Below are positions 35,601 through 42,842 of a stretch of 64,000 bases of DNA, in pieces. The DNA comes from CAWEPK01 sp963835595 (GTDB taxonomy: Bacteria; Desulfobacterota; Syntrophorhabdia; Syntrophorhabdales; WCHB1-27), in assembly GCA_963835595.1 (NCBI GenBank), contig CAWIGL010000003.1, positions 124,001-188,000 on the forward strand, read 5' to 3'. Made by a program: the position numbers and the translations under genes. Each line of letters starts with the position of its first letter. Within the stretch, counting starts at the first letter, position 1. The notes beneath the pieces were generated by a model that saw only the letters and a program-made list of their open reading frames with translations, was not told where the DNA came from and did not search any database.

Positions 35601-35785
35601 AGTCTCCTCCTTTCTCTTAAACCGGCAAACGTTATCGGACTTTCAGATATGATAGACTACAGCCTATCCTGGTTGTCAAGGTAAACCAGGCATCACAAGG
35701 TGATTCCCCTTGCTATTGCGGGCTATGGACAAAGAGGCTCTCGGGGCAGGCATGTGAGACAGGGTGCAAGGTTTACGACGGGAGA

Positions 35786-36681
35786 CTAAGAGCTTATCCG
35801 TAATTAACTTGATTTAAATTCATAGCCATACTACACTTTAGCGAGGAGGTGGGTATGGCAAAGATCCGCTCATGGGAAGTGTCCGACGAGTTCTGGAAAC
35901 GTGTCGCACCTTTTATTCCGAAACGGGAGCGAGAATCTGGTAAGGCATTCAAAAGGAAGCCCGGCGGCGGCCGTAAAGCTATGTCCCAGCGGCGCGTATT
36001 CGAAGGCATCGTCTTTGTGCTGAGAACCGGATGCCAGTGGAAGTCACTGCCCAGAGAACGGTTCGGAAGCGCAAGCTCCATACACAAGTACTTCCGGCAA
36101 TGGCTGAAGGGAGGTTTCTTCCTTGCCCTCTGGCGCGCCGGTCTCGCCGAGTACGATGATATGGAGGGGATCGCCTGGAAGTGGCAGAGCATGGATGGGG
36201 CCATCATCAAAGCGCCTCTGGCGCAAGAGGCAGCCGGTCCGAACCCGACAGACAGGGGGAAAAAAAGGAAGCAAGAGACACCTCCTGGTGGACGGACGTG
36301 GCGTCCCGCTGTCGCTGATCGTAACAGGGGCCAATCGACATGACGCAAGCCAGCTTACCGCAGTGCTCGATGCCGTCGTTATTCCCCTTCCGAAGAGACA
36401 ACGATTCTTATACGCAGATAAGGGATACGATGGCGAACAGGCTCGCGAGCAGATCCGCATCAGGGGCTACGCTCCGAGGGTCTCACGAAAGAAGCGTAAA
36501 CGCGGGCGTCCTCCCAAGAACCGGCGTTGGGTTGTGGAAGCGGCGCACTCCTGGTTCAACAGGTTTCGTAAGCTTCTGGTCAGATATGAGAAGATGTCCG
36601 AAAGCTACGAAGCTCTTGTTCATCTCGCGGCTGCGATTATTTGCTGGAGGAAGGTTGTTGCTATTTACGGATAAGTCCTAA
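35786..36681. mobile_element. IS5-family (IS427-like) insertion sequence with target duplication
   Basis: An 888-bp element (35790-36677). Left end GAGCTTATCCGTAA and right end, inverted, GACTTATCCGTAA match apart from one base. It is bounded by the 4-bp direct repeat CTAA at 35786-35789 and 36678-36681, the target-site duplication expected for this group. It carries one transposase in two overlapping frames. Clear ends and duplication mean a fairly recent insertion, between the ABM gene and the FNR-type promoter of the cupin gene. Confidence 0.88.
35849..36674 (+). CDS. IS5-family transposase in two overlapping frames
   Basis: DDE transposase. The first frame (35849-36343) holds the DUF4096-type N-terminal domain (SWEVSDEFWKRVAPFIPK, FVLRTGCQWKSLPRERFGS), the first Asp (WQSMDGAIIKAPL) and GPNPTDRGK. 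The second frame (to 36674) continues GSKRHLLVDGRGVPLSLI, YADKGYDGEQAR (second Asp) and RWVVEAAHSWFNRF (Glu). The switch lies at the GGGGGAAAAAAAGG run (36255-36268), where skipping one A joins the frames. This is the usual place for programmed frameshifting or slippage in this group. About 274 residues when joined. Confidence 0.88.
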
Positions 36682-36714
36682 GGTTCAAACCCCGGGTACA
36701 TTCTGTGATGGGTC

Positions 36715-36756
36715 TTGATATAAATCAATTACAATGTTGGCGCCGCATCGTATAAA
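36715..36756 (+). promoter_or_regulatory. FNR/CRP-type site and -10 element before the cupin gene
   Basis: TTGATATAAATCAA (36715-36728) is a perfect match to the FNR consensus TTGAT-N4-ATCAA. A -10 TATAAA lies at 36751-36756. The predicted start near 36763 puts the centre of the site at about -41.5, the class II activator position. Confidence 0.65.
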
Positions 36757-36784
36757 ATAGAATCAAACCGGAAAGGAGGACAAA

Positions 36785-37120
36785 ATGGCAGGGAGCTCGA
36801 CGCGGGCAGGGGACTCAACCACGGTACTAAAGCTTAAGCAGATGGCCGACTACCAGGAGCACTCGGTCGTCAGCCGGGAAATCATTCAAAAGCCCTCGGG
36901 AACGATGACCGTCTTCGCCTTCGATAAGGGGGAGGGCCTCAGCGAGCATGTGGCGCCCTTTGACGCGGCGGTCTATGTGCTGGAGGGCGAGGTTGAGGTC
37001 AGTATCGAAGGCAAGCCCCATTCGGTCAAGGAAGGAGAGATGATCATCATGCCGGCCAACAGGCCGCATGCCCTTAGGGCCGTAACCCGCTACAAAATGC
37101 TGCTGGTGATGATCAAATAA
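36785..37120 (+). CDS. Small cupin-domain protein
   Basis: 111 residues, a single cupin barrel. Motif 1 reads SEHVAPFDAAVYVLEGEVEV (one His kept) and motif 2 reads EGEMIIMPANRPHALRA. Metal binding is possible through His, Glu and the motif 2 His. AAAGGAGG lies just before the ATG. The probable FNR-type promoter suggests expression tied to oxygen or redox state. Ligand unknown. Confidence 0.85.
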   Translation: MAGSSTRAGDSTTVLKLKQMADYQEHSVVSREIIQKPSGTMTVFAFDKGEGLSEHVAPFDAAVYVLEGEVEVSIEGKPHSVKEGEMIIMPANRPHALRAVTRYKMLLVMIK

Positions 37121-37142
37121 GGCAAGAAACAAGGAGAACGCG

Positions 37143-37211
37143 ATGGACAAACAGGCTGTTACAGGCATACGCCGGTCAACGGCCGGCCGGTGCATACCTT
37201 TGTGCATGTAG
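37143..37211 (+). CDS. Possible 22-codon peptide after the cupin gene
   Basis: ATG 37143 with AAGGAG 7 nt upstream encodes MDKQAVTGIRRSTAGRCIPL and stops two codons later. The ribosome site is good, but the peptide shows no recognisable features. It may be the remains of a longer gene. Confidence 0.25.
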   Translation: MDKQAVTGIRRSTAGRCIPLCM

Positions 37212-37283
37212 TGAAAGTGGGGACGGTCCCCTCGTAGTGACCGATTACCCGTATTCCTCGAAAATATAATGAATGGGAGGTAT

Positions 37284-37475
37284 ATGAAAATGAAAAGCGT
37301 TTCGATTGAAGACACGTGCGTAGCGTGCGGGTCCTGCGTGGAGATATGCCCGGAAGTCTTCGAGCTTCCGGGGGAGATTGCCGTCGTAAAAGAAGGGGCG
37401 GACCTGTCCCTGGATGCGAAGATCATAGAGGCTGCCGAGGCATGCCCCGTGGAGGCGATCCGATACGAAAAGTAA
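37284..37475 (+). CDS. Single-cluster 4Fe-4S ferredoxin
   Basis: 63 residues. DTCVACGSCVEICPEVF supplies three cluster cysteines and ACPVEAI the fourth, as in monocluster ferredoxins of the Desulfovibrio/Thermotoga type. A GGGAGG site precedes two in-frame ATGs (37284 and 37290); spacing favours the second, giving a start MKSVSIEDTCV. An electron carrier; its partner cannot be told from context. Confidence 0.9.
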   Translation: MKMKSVSIEDTCVACGSCVEICPEVFELPGEIAVVKEGADLSLDAKIIEAAEACPVEAIRYEK

Positions 37476-37575
37476 AGCGCGCCTTGCGCGCGATAGAAAC
37501 ACTTCGCCTGGTTTTGTCCCGCAGATTATCCTTCTGATGATCTCTGCACAGCTCTATTGCCTCCCGTAATGCCAT
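37423..37575 (-). CDS. Hypothetical 50-residue basic protein
   Basis: ATG 37575 with GAGGAGG 5 nt upstream gives MALREAIELCRDHQKDNLRD followed by an Arg/Lys-rich tail. It overlaps the 3' end of the convergent ferredoxin gene by 53 bp. Ribosome site and amphipathic start speak for it; overlap and low complexity of the tail speak against. Confidence 0.3.
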   Translation of the reverse strand: MALREAIELCRDHQKDNLRDKTRRSVSIARKARFTFRIGSPPRGMPRQPL

Positions 37576-37666
37576 ACAACCTCCTCGTATGTCTGTTCGG
37601 GGCCTCATACGAAATATTGGAGGTTGGATGAGGGAGAGCGGTTTCTACCCGGAGAAATGGCAGGCG

Positions 37667-37906
37667 TCACGTGTGTTGAAAACGTGGCGTAGGATCACCT
37701 TGCACAACCGGACTAACGTTTCCATGTTGTTCAGCCAGTATCTGTTCGATCTCTTTTCTGCACTCTTTTTCGCAATTCGGACATACGCCATGCGTAAAGG
37801 CAACATTGGGATCTTTCGTGATGTGAGCATCCGGGTGCTGCCAATGCCCTTTGTCGTTGCGGATTCTCTTGCACCACGCGCACATCACGATAAGGTTTTT
37901 GAACAT
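37667..37906 (-). CDS. Stand-alone CAWC zinc-motif protein
   Basis: 79 residues from ATG 37906, with GGAGG 5-9 nt upstream. MCAWCKRIRNDKGHWQH and FTHGVCPNCEKE form the paired CxxC motif that usually sits at the very C terminus of sensor histidine kinases and response regulators in deltaproteobacteria (CAWCKKIRDDxGxW...SHGICPxC). Here it is a free-standing small protein. It lies upstream of and divergent from a histidine kinase gene. Zinc binding is likely; a role in signalling is inference. Confidence 0.65.
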   Translation of the reverse strand: MFKNLIVMCAWCKRIRNDKGHWQHPDAHITKDPNVAFTHGVCPNCEKECRKEIEQILAEQHGNVSPVVQGDPTPRFQHT

Positions 37907-38248
37907 CTCGACCTCCGCCGTCGGCTTCGGGAACTGCTTGATAGACAGCAAGAGATATGCCGCATAGGAAAATGATGCGAGAAAGAGGTGATTCCCTATG
38001 CAATAACGGGACGTCGGCGTGAAGCGGACCGGCAGCCGGCACCCTGAAGTTGTCCTGAAATACCTTCAGTCCGTCCGGAAAAACCGAACATATGGATGAT
38101 TCACTGCCAAAGAAGTCTGAAACGCTTTTCTTCTTTTAGGTAGACATTTTGTTTTAAGCCGTGGTATATACCTGTCTGTACGAGGCGGCGACCAGCCTGC
38201 GATGTCCCGGGGATACGCAAAGCGATCGCTCAGCGAGGTAGTGCAGCC

Positions 38249-39802
38249 ATGTTGCTCAGAAATATTTTCAACAAGGTCTACTGTGCAAGGTGCTTCCATT
38301 CACACTTAAGACGCAGTAAGAGCACATCCGGCCAAGAACCCCCGAGTCCCGGTCCGAAGCAAAAGCGATTAGCCGTAAGGAACGGCGTGCTCTCGCGTTG
38401 CGCGGCAGGCTATCTGGCCGTGTTCCTGCTCCTCGGGGCATCCAATGTCTACGCGGTCCTGAAGCTCCACCACCTCGGCAGTACCACGATTCCGGGTCTC
38501 AAGGCGGATATTCGCGTCCTCGAATGCCAAAAGATGCTTATCGACGAAATGCTTTCCGAGATGCGCTACGAACGAAAGTACCTGCTCACTCTCGACGCCC
38601 GTCTGTATGATGAATTTCGTGAAGCGAACGTGGCATTTCATAAATACATGGCGGAAGGTCACGCGGCGGCCCATACGAGGCATAAGGACTTCTTCGGCAC
38701 CGTCGAGACGCGCCACAGCCGATACGAGAGCCTGGTAAACGCGGAGTTGGCCAGGGTCAGGAGCAATCTGCCCTACGATCGGGCACAATACCAGATGGAA
38801 AAAGACAGGGAATCGGATGCAGTGCTTGAAGGGCTGAGAACCCTGGGGGGCTACGGCAGGGAGGACGCCCATCAGAGGATCGCCATGGTAAACGAGGCGG
38901 GGAACTCGACCCTGGGTTTTACCGTCTGGTGCCTGGTGTTTACTGCCCTTTTCTCGCTTCTCGTCTCTTTCGTCGTGACGAGGAGCATTAACGAGCCATT
39001 GGCAAAACTGGTAAACAAGACCAGAGAGATAGCTGCGGGGGTGTTCCAGGGCAACCTCGATATAACCTCTCCTTCGGAGGTGTCCGAGCTTGCCCAGGCG
39101 TTCAACGCGATGTGCGAGAGGCTCGCGGAAGTGGACGGTATGAAGAATGAATTTCTTTCCCTGGTCTCACACGAGCTACGGACGCCTCTTACGACGGTGA
39201 AGGAAGGCACCAGCCTTCTTCTGGAGGGAATCTGCGGCAATGTTACGGAAAAACAGGGGCAGTTGCTCCGCATTCTCTCAAGCGAGACCGGACGGCTGAT
39301 AGAAATGGTGAATTCGATCCTCGACCTTTCGAAGATGGAGGCCGGGATGATGGCTTACTCGTTCGACAGTAGAAGCATCGTACCCCTCATCGACCAGGTG
39401 TTGACCGAGATGGCGCCCCTAGTCGAGGCCAGGAAGATAGTACTCAAAAAAGAAGTCGCCCCAGATCTCCCTCACCTGGCTATCGATGGGGACCGGATGC
39501 TGCAGGCCCTGCGAAACCTCGTAGGAAATGCGGTCAAGTTCACCCCAGAGGGCGGCCAGGTCTCGGTTTCCGCCCAGAGAGCGGAAGGGGGCGTCGAGGT
39601 CTCAGTCCGGGATACGGGACCGGGTATCCCGGAGAACAAGCTCGTGACTATCTTCGAAAAATTCAGCGGCTCCGACCGGAAAAGAGGTACGGGCCTGGGG
39701 CTGGCGATAGTGAAGCACATCATTGACGCACATGGAGGTAAAATTTGGGCAGAAAGCAAGCCAGGCTGGGGAAGCACGTTCTTCGTTCTCTTGTCCTGTT
39801 AA
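38249..39802 (+). CDS. Sensor histidine kinase, GlrK/QseE-like
   Basis: 517 residues. First membrane segment about 49-70 (CAAGYLAVFLLLGASNVYAV), periplasmic helical domain to about 225, second membrane segment (TLGFTVWCLVFTALFSLLVS), HAMP (about 250-300), HisKA with the phospho-acceptor His in SHELRTPLTTVKEG, and HATPase with NLVGNAVKFTPEGG, DTGPGIPE and GTGLGLAIVKHIIDAHGG. Arrangement with the next two genes mirrors the E. coli glrK-yfhG(qseG)-glrR operon. Its 3' end overlaps the lipoprotein gene. Confidence 0.88.
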   Translation: MLLRNIFNKVYCARCFHSHLRRSKSTSGQEPPSPGPKQKRLAVRNGVLSRCAAGYLAVFLLLGASNVYAVLKLHHLGSTTIPGLKADIRVLECQKMLIDEMLSEMRYERKYLLTLDARLYDEFREANVAFHKYMAEGHAAAHTRHKDFFGTVETRHSRYESLVNAELARVRSNLPYDRAQYQMEKDRESDAVLEGLRTLGGYGREDAHQRIAMVNEAGNSTLGFTVWCLVFTALFSLLVSFVVTRSINEPLAKLVNKTREIAAGVFQGNLDITSPSEVSELAQAFNAMCERLAEVDGMKNEFLSLVSHELRTPLTTVKEGTSLLLEGICGNVTEKQGQLLRILSSETGRLIEMVNSILDLSKMEAGMMAYSFDSRSIVPLIDQVLTEMAPLVEARKIVLKKEVAPDLPHLAIDGDRMLQALRNLVGNAVKFTPEGGQVSVSAQRAEGGVEVSVRDTGPGIPENKLVTIFEKFSGSDRKRGTGLGLAIVKHIIDAHGGKIWAESKPGWGSTFFVLLSC

Positions 39803-40392
39803 TGTTGTTGTCTACGACCGGCTGCGCTCTATGGGGCGGCCGGCAGGAAGCCGAGAAGACGCCTTCTTCAGTCGTTCCCGGAGAGGCAGACGCCAATAAA
39901 AGGGTCCCATCAGTCGGCGTAAAACAGGCGATACCGAAAGGGCATGGTGCAGATCGCGCGGAATGCGACACGGCCCGCCCGCATCTGGCCAAGGGAAAGA
40001 AGCTGCTTCTGGATGGTAACTGGACCGGCGCATTGCAGGAATACAGGGAAGTGACTTCCATGTGCCCCGATGGCCCGGAGAGCGAAGAGGCCCTTCTTTC
40101 CATCGGTATGATCTGGGCCCATCCGGCGAACCCGAGGAGAAATTACGCGATTTCGGCGCTTTATCTAAAAAAGCTTGCCTCCCGCGATACAAAGAGTATT
40201 TTTGTCGAGCAGGCGAAGGTCCTTGCGTATATCCTGCGGGAGAACAATCAATCCGGCGAGAAGATAAAAAGATTGCGCGCTATGGTGGATGGATTGGAGA
40301 GAGTGGACATAGAGATCGAGGGCATAAGGAAGGTCCAGGATCGGGAGGAGGTTCGCAATGGGTCAGGGAAAAATCCTGATAGTCGACGATGA
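39745..40392 (+). CDS. QseG/YfhG-like lipoprotein of the two-component operon
   Basis: 215 residues. Lipobox LSTTGC at about residues 22-27 after a hydrophobic stretch, so an exported lipoprotein. A tetratricopeptide-like region follows (AKGKKLLLDGNWTGALQEYR), then a helical tail (EKIKRLRAMVDGLERVDIEI). It overlaps both the kinase and the regulator genes, a sign of strict co-translation. In E. coli the equivalent protein connects envelope signals to the kinase; here that role is inferred from position. Confidence 0.7.
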   Translation: MGRKQARLGKHVLRSLVLLMLLSTTGCALWGGRQEAEKTPSSVVPGEADANKRVPSVGVKQAIPKGHGADRAECDTARPHLAKGKKLLLDGNWTGALQEYREVTSMCPDGPESEEALLSIGMIWAHPANPRRNYAISALYLKKLASRDTKSIFVEQAKVLAYILRENNQSGEKIKRLRAMVDGLERVDIEIEGIRKVQDREEVRNGSGKNPDSRR

Positions 40393-41758
40393 TTCCAACC
40401 TGCTTCAAGTACTGAAGATACGTGTGGAGTCAAGCGGGTACGACGTAATCGTAGCCGAAAAGGGGGAGGAGGCTCTGAAGGCCGCTCAAAACGAAGACCT
40501 GGACCTCTCTATCGTCGACCTCCAGCTCGAACACGGAGACGGGATCACCCTCATGAGGCACCTGCATCTCATCCTTCCCTGCATGCCGGTCATTATCCTC
40601 ACGGCTTTCGGGACAATCGAGAGCGCGGTGCGGGCGATGAAGGACGGCGCTCACGGTTACCTCACAAAGCCCTTCAATCCACAGGAGCTCTTGGCCAATA
40701 TCAAGAAAGCCCTCGAGCAGCGCCAGCTTGCTTCAGAGGTCAGCCAAGTCAAAGACGTCCTCCAACAGCAGACAGGTTTTCCCGAAGTGGTCACACAAAG
40801 CGACAAGATGCGCCGTATCCTTGGCATAGTTGCGCGCATTGCGCCGGGCGATTCCACGGTCTTCATCAACGGAGAGAGCGGTACAGGTAAGGAGTTGATC
40901 GCGAAAGCCATCCACCTTGCAAGCTCGCGACGGGACAAGCAATTCGTAGCCCTCAATTGCGCGGCCCTGCCCGAGCCGCTCCTGGAGAGCACGCTGTTCG
41001 GCCATAGAAGAGGCGCCTTTACGGGCGCCGTCACCGATACCAAGGGTCTTCTCGCCCAAGCCAACGGAGGCACCCTGTTCCTCGACGAGGTGGGAGACCT
41101 GGCTGTGGCAATCCAGTCGAAGCTGCTCCGCGTCCTCCAGGAGCGACAGTTTTATCCGTTGGGCAGCGAAGAGCTGCGGGAAGTCGATGTGAGGATGATC
41201 GTCGCCACCAACAAGGACCTGGAGGAAGAGGTAAGGAAGGGGGGGTTCCGGAGCGACTTCTTTTACAGGATCCACGTAATCCCGATCTATCTCCCTCCTC
41301 TCCGGGAGAGAAAAGAGGACATACCGCTGTTCGTCAATCATTTCTTGAAGAAGCTTAGCGTCAGTATGAACAAGGAGATCAAGGGCATTACACCCGGGGC
41401 CATGAAGAAGCTGATGCTCCATAACTGGCCCGGCAACATACGCGAGCTGCAGAACACACTGGAATATGCGGCTGCCGTTACCCCGTCCAACATGATTACG
41501 GAGGACTTCGTACTGCGGCGCCGGACCGAGGCCGAGCAGGAAGGAGAGACGGAGCAGTCCATCCGACCGCTGCGGCAGGCAAGAGATGCCTTCGAAAGAT
41601 CCTATCTGATTGATTTGCTTCGTTCGTGCAGGGGCAATGTCAACGAAGCGGCCACCCTTGCCGGAAAATACAGGGCGGATTTTTACAACATGCTCAAAAA
41701 GCACCGGCTCAACCCCGGCGACTTCAGGTTGCAAGCACACGAAACGGATCGCCGTTGA
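40358..41758 (+). CDS. Sigma-54-dependent response regulator, GlrR/QseF-like
   Basis: 466 residues: receiver domain (residues 5-120; acidic pocket DDD near 11, phospho-acceptor Asp in IVDLQLEHG, Lys in LTKPFNPQ), AAA+ domain with GESGTGKELIAKAIH (Walker A), the sigma-54 contact loop GAFTGA, and GGTLFLDEVGD (Walker B). A C-terminal Fis-type helix-turn-helix follows (RDAFERSYLIDLLRSCRGNV, NEAATLAGKYRADFYNMLK). GGAGGAGG precedes ATG 40358. A sigma-54 promoter lies downstream, before the Tad pilus genes, which is the natural target to suspect. Confidence 0.92.
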   Translation: MGQGKILIVDDDSNLLQVLKIRVESSGYDVIVAEKGEEALKAAQNEDLDLSIVDLQLEHGDGITLMRHLHLILPCMPVIILTAFGTIESAVRAMKDGAHGYLTKPFNPQELLANIKKALEQRQLASEVSQVKDVLQQQTGFPEVVTQSDKMRRILGIVARIAPGDSTVFINGESGTGKELIAKAIHLASSRRDKQFVALNCAALPEPLLESTLFGHRRGAFTGAVTDTKGLLAQANGGTLFLDEVGDLAVAIQSKLLRVLQERQFYPLGSEELREVDVRMIVATNKDLEEEVRKGGFRSDFFYRIHVIPIYLPPLRERKEDIPLFVNHFLKKLSVSMNKEIKGITPGAMKKLMLHNWPGNIRELQNTLEYAAAVTPSNMITEDFVLRRRTEAEQEGETEQSIRPLRQARDAFERSYLIDLLRSCRGNVNEAATLAGKYRADFYNMLKKHRLNPGDFRLQAHETDRR

Positions 41759-42220
41759 CCGCAACGTTGCGGACGGAGGGAGACGCATCGGCGGCGTATG
41801 GTTTTCCGTGGCCGAAAATCGCCGCGCAAGACCGGATCGCGACGCGCGTGTATGGAATACCCTTCGCTCAGTCAGGCAGTAACATACAGAGGCAAATCGT
41901 ACCCGGTACGCGTCCGCCTTTCGCCGGCAAGCATCCTCGTCGCGATAAGATATGGAAATCCTTAGAATTATCAGGCCTTGGTTTACTTTTCTCGCCCGTC
42001 GTCCTTCCAAGGCCCGTAACTGGAATGGATCTTGCTTCAGTTTGAAATACATTTACAACTTTTGTACGAGAACGCGGTAAGGACAGAAGGTGGAATGGCG
42101 AAGCCGGTGATCGACTCATGTTCCCCAGTTGCTCGGACCCGGATTCTGTCCAGGGCTGCCCGGTCGACACGAGAATCGCAAGGAATGGCCTGTCATCTTC
42201 CGCGAAACGAGGTGAGGGGA
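41759..42220 (+). other. 462-bp regulatory region between glrR-like and the Tad locus
   Basis: No coding region with ribosome site and codon pattern is visible. The region holds a sigma-54 promoter at 42021-42036 and an untranslated leader of about 170 nt before the first pilin gene. I did not find a clear TGTC-N10-GACA GlrR-type site. Confidence 0.5.
42021..42036 (+). promoter_or_regulatory. Sigma-54 promoter of the flp/tad cluster
   Basis: TGGAATGGATCTTGCT matches the -24/-12 consensus TGGCACG-N4-TTGCW at 10 of 12 defined positions, with the essential GG and GC exactly spaced. Expected start of transcription is about 42047. The gene just upstream encodes a sigma-54 activator. Confidence 0.7.
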
Positions 42221-42391
42221 ATGGAGAAGATGAGGAAGTTCCTGAAGGGCGAGAAGGGTGTGACTGCGATCGAATATGCAGTAATAGCCTCCATAGTCGC
42301 TACGGCTATCGTAATGGCCCTGACTTCGCTCGGTTTAAGCCTGTCGGGTATCTTTAGCTCTATTTCCGGGGCGATGGGTGGTGGCCATTGA
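42221..42391 (+). CDS. flp1: Flp-type pilin 1
   Basis: 56 residues: a short basic leader ending in Gly (KMRKFLKGEKG), then VTAIEYAVIASIVATAIVMA, the class III type IVb pilin signature with the conserved Glu at +5 after the Gly cut site. The hydrophobic helix and Gly/Ser-rich end follow. GAGGTGAGGGG lies before ATG 42221. The first gene after the sigma-54 promoter. Processed by the prepilin peptidase encoded at 44714. Confidence 0.9.
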   Translation: MEKMRKFLKGEKGVTAIEYAVIASIVATAIVMALTSLGLSLSGIFSSISGAMGGGH

Positions 42392-42446
42392 TGGGCGCTG
42401 GTTTCGACCGCGTTATTCTTCGACACGGAGTCCGGAGGAGGAAGGG

Positions 42447-42734
42447 ATGGTAAGGTCATTGCGCTGTCTCCCGGTTGCCGCGTTGGCGGTAATCATGATG
42501 CTGTCGGGCGGCTGCGCCACAAGAGATGCGACGGGCCCGGGGCAGGAATATGCCAGGGCATACGAATTGGCCAGGTATAACCAGATATTGGATCGTGAAG
42601 CAAGGCAAAATCTGAACCCGGTTTACGGACTCGGCGGCCGGGAGGCCGAGCGGGCTCTTGAACGGTACGAAAGGAGCTTCGAGAAGGAACCGGTCCGGCC
42701 GGTGTACAACATCAACGTGGGAACAATCAGATGA
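42447..42734 (+). CDS. Small lipoprotein of the Tad locus
   Basis: 95 residues; ATG 42447 with GGAGGAAGG upstream. A signal with lipobox (VIMMLSGGC, Cys at about residue 23) is followed by a polar, Arg/Glu-rich mature part (YARAYELARYNQILDREARQ). Not a standard Tad component that I can name; position between flp1 and tadZ suggests a role in the outer-membrane part of the machine. Confidence 0.65.
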   Translation: MVRSLRCLPVAALAVIMMLSGGCATRDATGPGQEYARAYELARYNQILDREARQNLNPVYGLGGREAERALERYERSFEKEPVRPVYNINVGTIR

Positions 42735-42842
42735 GGTTACCGGATGACGATCGATTGTGAGGATGTCCGGCCCAGCCGTGGCGGTCGCATCGACGTACGG
42801 TACCATGGGTAGTATTCCCGGTTTGGTCCAATAGGAGGTTAC

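Noticed and set aside
36681..36700. GGTTCAAACCCC beside the IS right end, resembling a tRNA T arm
   Set aside because: No matching stem or acceptor end; rejoining across the IS does not give a cloverleaf.
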